The notes: a model not told the origin generated them from the letters alone. Counted from the stretch's first letter, positions 18,869 through 27,530 are shown. The stretch: 64,000 bases of DNA from Neisseria zoodegmatis (GCF_900187305.1 NZ_LT906434.1:2488523-2552522); one strand, 5' to 3'. Program-made: numbers and translations.

Positions 18869-19360
18869 TCAATTTTCGCGATATAGCGTATCCAAATGCC
18901 ATTGCAGCGGATTATTAGCGATGTATTCCGCAATACGGAAATAATCAGCCTCATTGCGGATTACATGATCATGAAAACCACGCTGCCAAAGCTTGCCTTC
19001 AAACGCAGGCCACCCGCTTTCTTTTACTCCTCGTATATAACGGTTGGTACTGACTATTTTCAACCATTGCACAACGTTAGACAAATTCACTCTGCCGCAG
19101 CGGTTTACCCAAATAAAATGAACATGGTTAGGCATCACCACATACCGATCTAAATACCCGCCTTCAAAATGTCCGTTCAATTCACACAAAACATCCTGCA
19201 CCATTTCGCCCGCACTGTTCAGCAGCATCACACCATTTTCCACCCTGCCGAAAACATTATGGCGGCCATGAATGCACAGCGTTACAAAATAGCCGCCTAC
19301 CGCAGCATAATCATAATCAGGCAAGCGCATTCTGCGTCTGGTAGGCAAAAGCTCTGCCAT
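18869..19360 (-). CDS. REP-associated tyrosine transposase (RAYT), Y1 family
   Basis: Single-domain HUH endonuclease of the RAYT group, which relates to IS200 transposases but acts on short REP palindromes marked by a GTAG tetranucleotide. The 163-aa protein has the N-terminal GGYFVTLCIHGRHNVFG, the HUH pair in VMPNHVHFIW (H79 and H81) and the catalytic tyrosine region ADYFRIAEYIANNPLQW (Y140 or Y146). An AAGGGG lies about 8 nt before the ATG at 19360, preferred over a TTG at 19366. A GTAG-marked palindrome lies 134 bp upstream of the start, and a similar element is at 29.56 kb. Confidence 0.9.
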   Translation of the reverse strand: MAELLPTRRRMRLPDYDYAAVGGYFVTLCIHGRHNVFGRVENGVMLLNSAGEMVQDVLCELNGHFEGGYLDRYVVMPNHVHFIWVNRCGRVNLSNVVQWLKIVSTNRYIRGVKESGWPAFEGKLWQRGFHDHVIRNEADYFRIAEYIANNPLQWHLDTLYREN

Positions 19361-19476
19361 TTGCAAATCCCCTTTTGATTGATGAAATGTTTAAAAAATT
19401 GATAAACACGCCAGCCCTTACTGAAGCATCAATATACGCCCCATCCCTGAAGATTCCCGATTGCCCTCACATATTT

Positions 19477-19517
19477 CCGTGAACCGCACACGGGCGGATA
19501 TGTAATCCGCTCCTACG
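19477..19517 (-). repeat. REP-like palindrome next to the RAYT gene
   Basis: On the minus strand GTAG (19513-19516) is followed by GA and a palindrome with 6-bp arms GCGGAT/ATCCGC (19505-19510 and 19494-19499) and a 5-nt loop. Next to it comes a second dyad, CCGTG/CACGG (19477-19493). The GTAG-plus-palindrome design is the hallmark of REP elements processed by RAYT proteins. Confidence 0.7.
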
Positions 19518-19535
19518 GGATTGCTATTGCAAAGC

Positions 19536-19567
19536 CAAAGGCCGTCTGAAATGTTCAGACGGCCTTT
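19536..19567. terminator. uptake-sequence terminator after katA
   Basis: GCCGTCTGAA (19541-19550) and its inverse (19554-19563), extended by AAAG and CTTT, form a 13-bp stem with a 3-nt loop downstream of the minus-strand catalase gene. Confidence 0.85.
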
Positions 19568-19610
19568 CCAATCAACCTTAATTCAATAAGGTTTCAAACT
19601 GTGCAACGGC

Positions 19611-21140
19611 TTATCCTTTGTAGTCGCTGAAGTCCAACAAACCGGGTTGGCCCATAGCGGGGTCGGTTTTGTAGGCAGCCATCGCGTCGGCCACAGTCAT
19701 GCCCAGTGCTTTGGCAACGCCTTCGCCGTAAGCCGGGTCGCAAGCGTAGCAGTTGCGGATGTGGCGGTATTTGATGAAGTCCAGCGCATCGCCCATACCC
19801 GCGGCAGTGTTTTTGAACAGGGTTTCTTTTTGTTCGCAGCTCATCAGGTTGAACAGCGCGCGCGGTTGGCTGAAGTAGTCTGCGTCGTCTTCGCGGTAGT
19901 TCCAATGTGCCGCATCACCGTTGATTTTCAAAGGCGGTTCGGCGTATTGGGCTTGCTCTTGCCATTGGCCGAAGCTGTTCGGCTCGTAGTGCAGGGTGCT
20001 GCCGTAGTTGCCGTCAACGCGGCCGTAACCGTCGCGGGCGTTGCTGTGTACGGGGCAGCGCGGTGCGTTCACCGGAATTTGATGGTGGTTCACACCCAAG
20101 CGGTAACGCTGTGCGTCGGCATAGTTAAACAAGCGGGCTTGCAACATGCGGTCGGGAGATACGCTGATACCGGGAACCAGATTGCTCGGTGCAAAGGCAG
20201 ATTGCTCAACATCGGCAAAGAAGTTTTCAGGGTTGCGGTTCAGTTCGAACTCACCTACTTCGATCAGCGGGTAATCGCCTTTGGGCCATACTTTGGTCAA
20301 GTCAAACGGATGGTAAGGCACTTTTTCTGCGTCGGCTTCAGGCATCACTTGGATATACATGGTCCATTTCGGGAAATCGCCTTTCTCGATAGACTCATAC
20401 AGGTCGCGCTGATGGCTTTCGCGGTCATTGGCAATGATTGCGGCAGCTTCTTCGTTAGTCAGGTTTTTAATGCCTTGTTGGGTACGGAAATGGAATTTCA
20501 CCCAGAAACGCTCGTTTTGTGCATTAATGAAGCTGTAAGTATGGCTGCCGAAACCGTGCATGTGACGGTAAGAAGCAGGAATACCGCGGTCGCTCATCAC
20601 AACGGTTACTTGGTGGAAGGCTTCGGGCAGAAGAGTCCAGAAGTCCCAGTTGTTGGTGGCGGAACGCATATTGGTGCGCGGGTCGCGTTTTACCGCTTTG
20701 TTCAAATCGGGGAATTTACGCGGGTCACGCATGAAGAATACGGGCGTGTTGTTACCCACCATATCCCAGTTGCCTTCTTCAGTGTAGAACTTCAAGGCGA
20801 AACCGCGGATGTCGCGCTCGGCATCGGCCGCACCGCGCTCACCGGCTACTGTGGTAAAGCGGGCGAACATTTCGGTTTTTTTGCCTACTTGGCTGAAAAT
20901 TTTGGCTTTGGTGTATTGAGTGATGTCGTGGGTAACGGTGAACGTACCGAAAGCACCGGAACCTTTAGCATGCATACGACGCTCGGGAATCACTTCGCGC
21001 ACGAAGTTCGCCAGTTTTTCGTTCAGCCACAAATCTTGAGCCAACAAGGGGCCGCGCGGGCCGGCGGTGAGGCTGTTTTGGTTGTCGACAACGGGCGCGC
21101 CGTTGTTCATGGTTAAATGGGTTACGGGACATTTGGACAT
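19611..21140 (-). CDS. katA: monofunctional heme catalase
   Basis: Decomposes hydrogen peroxide to water and oxygen in the cytoplasm. At 509 aa it is a small-subunit (clade 3-like) catalase without the C-terminal flavodoxin-like domain. The essential His is H57 in [13 protein letters not shown] and the essential Asn is N130 in [15 protein letters not shown]. The heme-ligand Tyr lies in [21 protein letters not shown] is well placed before the ATG. The gene is monocistronic, and in Neisseria its relatives answer to OxyR. Confidence 0.97.
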   Translation of the reverse strand: MSKCPVTHLTMNNGAPVVDNQNSLTAGPRGPLLAQDLWLNEKLANFVREVIPERRMHAKGSGAFGTFTVTHDITQYTKAKIFSQVGKKTEMFARFTTVAGERGAADAERDIRGFALKFYTEEGNWDMVGNNTPVFFMRDPRKFPDLNKAVKRDPRTNMRSATNNWDFWTLLPEAFHQVTVVMSDRGIPASYRHMHGFGSHTYSFINAQNERFWVKFHFRTQQGIKNLTNEEAAAIIANDRESHQRDLYESIEKGDFPKWTMYIQVMPEADAEKVPYHPFDLTKVWPKGDYPLIEVGEFELNRNPENFFADVEQSAFAPSNLVPGISVSPDRMLQARLFNYADAQRYRLGVNHHQIPVNAPRCPVHSNARDGYGRVDGNYGSTLHYEPNSFGQWQEQAQYAEPPLKINGDAAHWNYREDDADYFSQPRALFNLMSCEQKETLFKNTAAGMGDALDFIKYRHIRNCYACDPAYGEGVAKALGMTVADAMAAYKTDPAMGQPGLLDFSDYKG

Positions 21141-21277
21141 GGTTTGTGCTCCTTAAGTAATGTCGGTAGTGATTGAAAAATGATGTGCGTGTGTTTGTTA
21201 GCGTAAAACAGCAAATTTAGGATCAGGCTCATAGTGCGGCAACCTGCTCTTCACGTTTGCTTTAATCTATAGAGCGC

Positions 21278-21315
21278 ACTATACATTAAGATTTTCACTA
21301 TTAAAACTATGATTC
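21278..21315 (-). promoter_or_regulatory. candidate katA promoter with ATAG-rich upstream region
   Basis: On the minus strand a TATAGT -10 (21278-21283) has only a TTTTAA hexamer 17 bp upstream. ATAGT occurs again just beyond it (around 21306-21311). A weak -35 with ATAG repeats fits an OxyR-activated promoter, but the match to the OxyR consensus is partial. Confidence 0.4.
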
Positions 21316-21434
21316 CGATTTATTTTAGTTATTTTATATTGGAAAATAAATTTCAATAGCTTATTTTTAAATGATTTAGAACATCTTGTTTTAGCGTAAA
21401 ATACGCACTCTGTTCCCACCATAACACAAAAACC

Positions 21435-21668
21435 ATGCAAGCAACTGTTTATTTGGAAGATAACGAATACATCACCTTGTGCGACCTCTTGAAACTCGCC
21501 GGCCTTACCGACAGCGGCGGGCAGGCGAAAATGGCTATTACTGCGGGAGAAGTATTGCGCAACGGCGCCACCGAAACCCGCAAAACGGCCAAAATACGCG
21601 GCGGCGACATCATCGAATTCAACGGCGCCATTCTCGAAGTGGTAGACGGCTATGACCCAGAAGCTTAA
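21435..21668 (+). CDS. S4-domain RNA-binding protein, YbcJ type
   Basis: Small protein consisting almost only of an S4-type RNA-binding domain, as in E. coli YbcJ; relatives are thought to bind structured RNA, but the role is unknown. The 77-aa product has the S4 core TLCDLLKLAGLTDSGGQAKM and GEVLRNGATETRKTAKIRGGD. No strong Shine-Dalgarno is seen before the ATG. Its 3' end overlaps the next gene by 17 nt, so the two are probably translated together. Confidence 0.85.
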   Translation: MQATVYLEDNEYITLCDLLKLAGLTDSGGQAKMAITAGEVLRNGATETRKTAKIRGGDIIEFNGAILEVVDGYDPEA

Positions 21669-21843
21669 ACCGGAAGACCTGCTCCCCGAGCCGGTACGCC
21701 CCGAATCATGGGAATGCTGCGGCAGCGATTGCGGCGACGCCTGCATCCAAACCATTTATTGGAATGAAAAAGCCAAGTACGACGAACAGCAGAAAATCTG
21801 GCGCGAGCAGCAAGCCGCCGAAGAAAACGACCCACAAGAATAA
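21652..21843 (+). CDS. oxidoreductase-like domain protein (small, Cys-rich)
   Basis: A 63-aa protein with the short motif ECCGSDCGDAC, which matches the oxidoreductase-like N-terminal domain (Pfam family of that name) found as a stand-alone protein in proteobacteria. It starts MTQKLKPEDLLPEPVRPESW, inside the last codons of the S4-domain gene. The four cysteines in eleven residues could bind a metal or cluster. No function is known. Confidence 0.75.
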   Translation: MTQKLKPEDLLPEPVRPESWECCGSDCGDACIQTIYWNEKAKYDEQQKIWREQQAAEENDPQE

Positions 21844-21887
21844 AGTTTTATCCTGCAAAACCCGGGTTCCTACTTTGGAAGGTCATC

Positions 21888-22607
21888 ATGAATCGGTTAT
21901 TGAAGAGCATCCCTGTTTTATGTTTGGCACTATCGGCTGCGGCGAAAGCTGACGTATGTTTCCTTTCATCCGCCATTACTTATCCTTATTTTGTTGATTT
22001 AAAAGAAGATAAAAATTATTCCCGGCGTTTAACGAAAAATGATGTGAGCACGGGAGAAAGCCGTAAAAAGTATCAAGTCGAATATGCCGATAAAGTCTAT
22101 TTCTTCGGCAGGTATATTTCAGGAAAAGAGGCCGCTGCGGGCAGCCGCGTTTACGACGGCGATTATCTCTATCTTGATTTACCGAAAGGCGCCCGTTCGG
22201 TATACGGCAAAAAACTGATTATCGCCCAAAGCGATGTAACATCCGATCAAGCTGCGCGGGAGCATTTCCAACGCGACATCATACCGCTCGAAGGCAGAGC
22301 CTCAACCATACAGGGCAAATTGGTTTACGAAAGCCCGAACATACACCGAAAGTTTTTACATAACTGCACGCGCGAACCCAATGCGGAAATCCGCCGCAAA
22401 CGCTGGTTTATCAAGCCGGTGCATCAGCCTTTTTATACCGTTTTACCGAAAAGCGGCAGAGGCGGGGTTTATAAACGGCTGATGTTGCTCGACAGCCCTC
22501 ATTGGAAAAAAGGGCAAACGGTAACGCTCACAGGCAAAGCGGCAGCACACGAAATAGAAAACGACTATTTTTACATCAACGAAATTTTATTTACGCCGGA
22601 GCGTTAG
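21888..22607 (+). CDS. secreted protein of unknown function
   Basis: Not recognised. The 239-aa product has a short signal peptide (MNRLLKSIPVLCLALSAAAKA) and a mature part with two cysteines (about residues 24 and 160) that could form one disulphide. The mature protein is rich in Lys and Tyr and predicted to be mainly beta strand. A GGAAGG site is 5 nt before the ATG. It stands alone, 44 bp after the oxidoreductase-like gene and before an uptake-sequence terminator. Confidence 0.75.
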   Translation: MNRLLKSIPVLCLALSAAAKADVCFLSSAITYPYFVDLKEDKNYSRRLTKNDVSTGESRKKYQVEYADKVYFFGRYISGKEAAAGSRVYDGDYLYLDLPKGARSVYGKKLIIAQSDVTSDQAAREHFQRDIIPLEGRASTIQGKLVYESPNIHRKFLHNCTREPNAEIRRKRWFIKPVHQPFYTVLPKSGRGGVYKRLMLLDSPHWKKGQTVTLTGKAAAHEIENDYFYINEILFTPER

Positions 22608-22702
22608 CCGGCAAGCTTTCATGCTCACCAATATTCAACAATCGGTTTGACAGCATGATGTTTGTGCACAATTCAAACAAAAGCCGACACTATCCAACAC
22701 TT

Positions 22703-22759
22703 TAAGGCCGTCTGAAAAACTTTTAGCGAAACCCGCAAGCCCGTTTTCAGACGGCCTTA
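22703..22759. repeat. uptake-sequence-bounded palindromic element, copy 1
   Basis: GCCGTCTGAA (22707-22716) and its inverse (22746-22755) flank a 29-nt core reading ACTTTTAGCGAAAC and then CCGCAAGCCCGTT. The whole 49-bp unit recurs in inverted orientation at 27175-27222 with one indel and three substitutions. It also can form a stem and act as a terminator after the preceding gene. Confidence 0.85.
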
Positions 22760-22881
22760 CTACTGCATCTTCATTGAAATATTACCGATTGTAGGTAAAT
22801 CAACCCAACCTATCCCAAAGGCTGAAACTGTAAAAAATAATTCAGGTACAATGCGCCTTTTCTTTATCACACTGAAACATT

Positions 22882-23658
22882 ATGTTGAAAATCATCTCCG
22901 CCAATGTGAACGGCATCCGTTCCGCTTATAAAAAGGGCTTCCACGAATACATCGCCGCGTCGGGCGCCGACATCGTTTGCGTGCAGGAATTGAAAGCGCA
23001 AGAGCCGGATTTGTCGGACGATATGAAAAATCCGCACGGTATGTATGGCGTATGGCATTGCGCCGAAAAACGCGGTTACAGCGGCGTGGCGATATACAGC
23101 AAGCAACGCCCGGACAATGTGCAAATCGGCATGGGCATTGAAGAATTCGACAGCGAGGGCCGTTTCGTGCGCGCCGATTTCGGCAAATTGAGCGTGATTT
23201 CGCTTTATCTGCCCAGCGGCACCAGCGCGCCGGAACGGCAGGAATTGAAATACCGCTTTTTGGATGCGTTTTATCCCATGTTGGCCGAGATGAAAGCGGA
23301 AGGCCGCGATATCGTGGTGTGCGGCGATTGGAACATCGCCCATCAAAACATCGACTTGAAAAACTGGAAAGGCAATCAGAAAAATTCGGGCTTTCTGCCG
23401 GAAGAACGCGCATGGATAGGCAAAGTGATTGCCGACTTGGGCTGGGTGGATATGTGGCGCACACTGTATCCCGAAGTGCCCGGCTACACTTGGTGGAGCA
23501 ACCGCGGGCAGGCGTATGCGAAGGATGTGGGGTGGCGTATCGACTACCACATGGTCACGCCCGAGCTGGCGGCCAAAGCGGTGGAAGCGCATGTGTATAA
23601 AGAAGAAAAATTTTCCGATCATGCGCCTTTGGTTGTCGCATACGATTATTCGGTCTAA
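22882..23658 (+). CDS. xth: exodeoxyribonuclease III / AP endonuclease
   Basis: Base-excision-repair nuclease of the ExoIII/APE1 family, which nicks DNA at abasic sites and removes 3' blocking groups. The 258-aa protein has the catalytic residues E36 (VCVQELKAQ), D149 and N151 (CGDWNIAH), D221 (GWRIDYH) and the D246-H247 pair (FSDHAP). The segment KNSGFLPEER resembles APE1, so it is closer to the AP-endonuclease (NApe-like) than to the phosphatase-like NExo of Neisseria, although I cannot settle that without an alignment. Confidence 0.93.
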   Translation: MLKIISANVNGIRSAYKKGFHEYIAASGADIVCVQELKAQEPDLSDDMKNPHGMYGVWHCAEKRGYSGVAIYSKQRPDNVQIGMGIEEFDSEGRFVRADFGKLSVISLYLPSGTSAPERQELKYRFLDAFYPMLAEMKAEGRDIVVCGDWNIAHQNIDLKNWKGNQKNSGFLPEERAWIGKVIADLGWVDMWRTLYPEVPGYTWWSNRGQAYAKDVGWRIDYHMVTPELAAKAVEAHVYKEEKFSDHAPLVVAYDYSV

Positions 23659-23698
23659 CAAAAACTTCTCCGGGCAATGATTCGCGATAAGCCTTGAG

Positions 23699-23708
23699 GC
23701 CGTCTGAA
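23699..23708 (+). repeat. isolated DNA uptake sequence upstream of the acyltransferase
   Basis: A single GCCGTCTGAA in the gap after the ExoIII gene. An upstream in-frame TTG start of the next gene would place this sequence in the coding region, but the ATG at 23742 is more likely. Confidence 0.85.
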
Positions 23709-23741
23709 AACATCATTGCCCGCACGGATACGGAAAACATC

Positions 23742-24422
23742 ATGAAAGCATTTCTCGCCAAACATGCTGCTTGGCTTACCGACCAAGCCTTGTGCCTGTT
23801 TGTATCGTTTATGACCGGCGTGCGCCCTAAAGCGCCCCGCAGCCTGTCGTTTACGCCCGCTAAAAAAGTGTATTACGCCAACCACGGCAGCCACGGAGAT
23901 TTTGTGCTGGTGTGGATTTCGCTGCCACGCTTATGGCGGATGTGCGTGCGCCCCGTGGCGGGTGCCGATTACTGGCTGAGCAATAAAATCAAACGTTTTA
24001 TCATCAATAATGTTTTCAATGCACTCTTGATCGACCGCGATGGCAGCGACCCGCAGCAAGTGGTCGCGCAAATGAGCGAGGCGCTGCAAAACGGCGATTC
24101 TTTGATTATTTTCCCCGAAGGCACACGCAATGTGGATGACGACTTGGTGCTGCTGCCGTTTAAAAGCGGCATCTATCATCTCGCCTGCGCCAATCCTGAT
24201 GTGAGCTTTATTCCGATGTGGATCAACAACATCAACCATGTGCTGCCCAAAGGCAAAATCCTGCCCGTACCTCTATTGTGCGACGTCAACATAGGCGAGG
24301 AAATCCGCTTGGCGGGCAACGAAAGCAAAGAAGCGTTTCTACTGCGCGCACGCCATGCCCTGCTTGCATTGGCGCCGTCTGAAAAACAGCAAAAAGCCGC
24401 CCGACAGGAGGATATCGTATGA
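23742..24422 (+). CDS. 1-acyl-glycerol-3-phosphate acyltransferase family (PlsC-like)
   Basis: Membrane acyltransferase that probably adds the second acyl chain to lysophosphatidic acid or a related lipid. The 226-aa protein has the catalytic HX4D motif (NHGSHGDF) and the substrate-binding block FPEGTRN. The ATG at 23742 (MKAFLAKHAAWLT) is preferred over a TTG 16 codons upstream that would translate through the uptake sequence. An uptake sequence also lies in the C-terminal codons (24374-24383). It overlaps the start of the cdsA-like gene by 4 nt (ATGA), so the two steps are coupled. Confidence 0.88.
   Translation: MKAFLAKHAAWLTDQALCLFVSFMTGVRPKAPRSLSFTPAKKVYYANHGSHGDFVLVWISLPRLWRMCVRPVAGADYWLSNKIKRFIINNVFNALLIDRDGSDPQQVVAQMSEALQNGDSLIIFPEGTRNVDDDLVLLPFKSGIYHLACANPDVSFIPMWINNINHVLPKGKILPVPLLCDVNIGEEIRLAGNESKEAFLLRARHALLALAPSEKQQKAARQEDIV
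24374..24383 (+). repeat. uptake sequence inside the acyltransferase gene
   Basis: GCCGTCTGAA within the last 20 codons of the PlsC-like gene, encoding part of the variable, charged C-terminus (LAPSEKQQK). Confidence 0.8.
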
Positions 24423-25390
24423 ACCTCTTCGCAACCCAGCCCCACGCTTCGGCCATACCTTTGCAGGCGGGCTATATTTTTATCGGGGTGTTTGCCGTAT
24501 TGCTGGCGGCGAGTTTTGTCGGACAATGGCTCAAGCGCAAAAAAGGCCGCAACAATCCGACGATTTCCAACCTCAACGCCCGCGTGTACGCTTGGTGGGT
24601 GATGACTTTGGTGCTGTTGTTGGCTTTTTGGTTCGGCAAAGTCGGCACCGTGATTCTGTTTCTGCTGATTTCGTTTGCCGCCCTGCGCGAGTTTCTCACG
24701 CTGGTTTACCAGCGCAGCAGCGATTACAACGTGATGGTGGCATGCTTCTATTTACTGCTGCCCATCCAATATTATTTTGTGCTGACCGAATGGTACGGCA
24801 TGTTTTCGATTTTCATCCCGGTGTACGGCTTTCTGCTGCTGCCGATTATTGCCAGCTTGAGCGGCCGAACCGAGCACTTTTTAGAGCGGACGGCCAAAAC
24901 GCAATGGGCAGCGATGGTGTCGATATTCTGTTTATCGCATGTTCCCGCCTTGCTAAACCTGCATTTGGACGGCTTTCCCCACGGTCAAAACGTACTCTTG
25001 CTGATCTTTATGATCGCCGTGGTGCAATCAAGCGACGTGCTGCAATATGTATGGGGCAAAACTTTGGGCAAACGCAAAATCATGCCCACACTTTCCCCGT
25101 CTAAAACCGTGGCCGGCACGGTAGGCGGCATTGCGTCGGCCACCCTGATTGCCGTGCTGCTCTCGCCGATTACGCCGTTTTCTCCCTTTCAAGCCGGGCT
25201 GATCGGGCTGGTGTTGTGCCTGATGGGCTTTTTCGGCGGACTGGTGATGTCAGCCATCAAACGCGATTACGGCGTGAAAGACTGGGGCAACATGATTCAA
25301 GGGCACGGCGGCATGCTCGACCGCGTCGATTCGATTTGCTTCGCCGCACCGGTGTTTTTCCATATCGTTCGCTATTTTTGGCACGGCTGA
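24419..25390 (+). CDS. phosphatidate cytidylyltransferase family (CdsA-like)
   Basis: Makes CDP-diacylglycerol from phosphatidate and CTP, the branch point to phospholipid head groups. The 323-aa protein has about eight membrane segments and the C-terminal CdsA signature region: SPSKTVAGTVGG followed by KRDYGVKDWGNMIQGHGGMLDRVDS. It overlaps the acyltransferase gene by 4 nt. This pairing of an acyltransferase with a CdsA-type enzyme differs from the usual uppS-cdsA context, so it may be a second, more specialised paralogue. Confidence 0.88.
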   Translation: MNLFATQPHASAIPLQAGYIFIGVFAVLLAASFVGQWLKRKKGRNNPTISNLNARVYAWWVMTLVLLLAFWFGKVGTVILFLLISFAALREFLTLVYQRSSDYNVMVACFYLLLPIQYYFVLTEWYGMFSIFIPVYGFLLLPIIASLSGRTEHFLERTAKTQWAAMVSIFCLSHVPALLNLHLDGFPHGQNVLLLIFMIAVVQSSDVLQYVWGKTLGKRKIMPTLSPSKTVAGTVGGIASATLIAVLLSPITPFSPFQAGLIGLVLCLMGFFGGLVMSAIKRDYGVKDWGNMIQGHGGMLDRVDSICFAAPVFFHIVRYFWHG

Positions 25391-25409
25391 AACCGCTGCC
25401 GCAGCTGCT

Positions 25410-25441
25410 TGAGGCCGTCTGAAACCTTTCAGACGGCCTTT
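25410..25441. terminator. uptake-sequence terminator after the cdsA-like gene
   Basis: GCCGTCTGAA (25414-25423) and its inverse (25428-25437), extended by AG and CT, form a stem of about 12 bp with a 4-nt loop, 20 bp after the cdsA-like stop. Confidence 0.85.
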
Positions 25442-25527
25442 CATCTGATTTCGGTTTCATCACAAAATAATTTCCGTTATATTCGGGGCTTTACTGGTTA
25501 CACCTTCCACAACAAGAGGAGAAAAAC

Positions 25528-27156
25528 ATGCCTGCCGTTCCCTTCCGCTTTTCCGCTTTGGCACTTGCCGCCTTTTTGCTCGCCGCCTGCGGAAACCAAG
25601 AAAGCAGCGCACCGCAAACTGCCGCTCCCGCTGCAGAAAACACCGTGACACGTAATAATGTAACCGAACCGCAGTCGCTCGACCCGCATCAAATTACCGG
25701 CGTGCCCGAAATCAACATCGTGCGCGACCTGCTGGAAGGCTTGGTAGAAACCGATGAAAAAGGCGCAGTCACCCCCGCTGCCGCCGAATCGTGGAGCAGC
25801 AGCGACAACAAAGTATGGATTTTCAAGCTCCGCCCCGATGCCAAATGGAGCAACGGCGACCCCGTAACCGCCGAAGATTTCGTGTACAGCTGGCAGCGTT
25901 TGGTTGACCCCAAAACCGCCTCACAATACGCCTCTTACCTGCAAGCCGCCAAAGTAGCCAATATCGACGACATCCTCGCCGGTAAAAAATCCCCCGACAC
26001 CTTAGGCGTAAAAGCCCTCGACCCGCATACTCTGGAAGTCACCCTCACCGCCGCCGTGCCCTACTTCCCGCAAATGCTCTACCACGTCGCCACCAAACCG
26101 GTGCACCGCGCCACCGTGGAAAAACACAGCATCAAATGGACTCAGCCCGAACACTTCGTCGGCAACGGCGCCTATGTAATGAAAAAATGGGTGGTTAACG
26201 AGCGCATCGAATTAGAAAAAAACCCCCAATACCGCGATGCCGCCAACGTCAAAATCAACAAAGTCGTTTTCCTGCCCATCGGCTCGCAAACCGATGACGT
26301 TGCCCGCTACGAAGCCGGAGAAGTTGATATCACCGACGCCCTGCCGCCCGAAATGTACAGCAAGCTGCAAGAAAAATACCCCAACGAACTCAAACGCAGC
26401 CCCTATCTGTGTACCTACTATTTTGAAATCAACAACCAAAAAGCCCCGTTTAACGACGTGCGCGTCCGCAAAGCATTGTCATTGGCCTTAGACCGCGACA
26501 CCATCGCCGCCAAAGTACTGGGCCGCGGCGAAGAACCCGCCTACAACCTGACCCGCGTCGGCACCGCAGGCTTCACCTCGCACCAGCCCGAATGGACCAA
26601 ACTCGACTACCCCGCCCGCGTGGAAGAAGCCAAAAAACTGCTGACCGAAGCCGGATACAGCGCAGCCAAACCGCTGACCTTCACCTTCCTCTACAACACC
26701 TCCGAGCAACATAAAAAAATCGCCGTAGCCGCCGCTGCCATGTGGCAGGAAGCACTGGGCAATGTGAAAGTGAACCTCGAAAACCAAGAATGGAAAACCT
26801 ATCTCGACAGCCGCCGCAACGGCAACTACCAAATCGCCCGCGCATCATGGTGCGGCGATTACAACGAGCCTTCCACATTCTTGAACACCCTGCAATCGGC
26901 CAACAGCAGCAACCGCGCCTTCTATAAAAACGCCGACTACGACGCCTTGCTTGCAAAAACCCTCAACGCCGGCATCAACGACCAAAAGCGCACCCGCCTC
27001 TACACGCAAGCTGAAGCGCAAATCGATAAAGACACCGCCGTGATTCCCGTTTACGGCTACGTCAACTCACGTTTGGTAAAAGAGCGCATCGGCGGCTATT
27101 CAAGCGAAGACGTGTTGAACGAACTGCCCAGCAAGCGTTTGTTTATCAAGAAATAA
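25528..27156 (+). CDS. peptide ABC transporter substrate-binding lipoprotein (OppA-like)
   Basis: Periplasmic solute-binding protein for oligopeptides (family SBP_bac_5). The 542-aa precursor has a lipoprotein signal with lipobox LLAAC (C21), so it should be anchored to the inner membrane. The mature sequence has the family stretches EPQSLDPHQITGVPEINIVRD in part, KPLTFTFLYNTSEQHKKIA and DTIAAKVLGRG. A GAGGAG lies 6 nt before the ATG. No permease or ATPase genes are adjacent, so it probably works with components encoded elsewhere. Confidence 0.92.
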   Translation: MPAVPFRFSALALAAFLLAACGNQESSAPQTAAPAAENTVTRNNVTEPQSLDPHQITGVPEINIVRDLLEGLVETDEKGAVTPAAAESWSSSDNKVWIFKLRPDAKWSNGDPVTAEDFVYSWQRLVDPKTASQYASYLQAAKVANIDDILAGKKSPDTLGVKALDPHTLEVTLTAAVPYFPQMLYHVATKPVHRATVEKHSIKWTQPEHFVGNGAYVMKKWVVNERIELEKNPQYRDAANVKINKVVFLPIGSQTDDVARYEAGEVDITDALPPEMYSKLQEKYPNELKRSPYLCTYYFEINNQKAPFNDVRVRKALSLALDRDTIAAKVLGRGEEPAYNLTRVGTAGFTSHQPEWTKLDYPARVEEAKKLLTEAGYSAAKPLTFTFLYNTSEQHKKIAVAAAAMWQEALGNVKVNLENQEWKTYLDSRRNGNYQIARASWCGDYNEPSTFLNTLQSANSSNRAFYKNADYDALLAKTLNAGINDQKRTRLYTQAEAQIDKDTAVIPVYGYVNSRLVKERIGGYSSEDVLNELPSKRLFIKK

Positions 27157-27171
27157 GCTGGTTGATATACA

Positions 27172-27225
27172 AAGGCCGTCTGAAAACGAGCTAGCGAGTT
27201 TCGCTAAAAGTTTTCAGACGGCCTT
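27172..27225. repeat. uptake-sequence-bounded palindromic element, copy 2
   Basis: GCCGTCTGAA (27175-27184) and its inverse (27213-27222) flank a core that, read on the minus strand, is CTTTTAGCGAAACTCGC with a following TAGCTCG. It is the inverted partner of the element at 22707-22755. An internal AGCGA/TCGCT stem is perfect here but not in copy 1. It also serves as the terminator of the oppA-like gene. Confidence 0.85.
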
Positions 27226-27530
27226 TGGAGTTGTTAAAGCCCAAGATACGCTGCTCCAAACATAAAAGTCATCACATTTACTTAACCGAGGCCGTCTGAA
27301 ACCTTTCCGGCTATATCCGGCACACACTCTTCCCTTTCAGTGCTTTGATATCTTTGCATATCTTTCACATCCATGTACCGACCCTTACTTACTTTCCTCC
27401 TAAGATACTGCAAAGAACTAAAAATATCCTGAATAAGCAACAAATTACGCCTATTACACCCAATCCACACACATAAAGCCCGCACCTGTATTTTCAAACA
27501 ATCGACACATACATAAGGAGCGCAAGCCAT
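27226..27530. other. intergenic region before the sigma-54 regulator gene
   Basis: It contains an isolated uptake sequence at 27291-27300 and then AT-rich sequence, but no convincing promoter or gene. An AAGGAG ribosome site ends the gap. No sigma-54-type -24/-12 (TGGCAC-N5-TTGC) was found. Confidence 0.5.

Noticed and set aside
19647..21116. A 489-codon open frame on the plus strand opposite katA
   Set aside because: It is the antisense shadow of a well-supported catalase gene; it has no ribosome site or recognisable domain.
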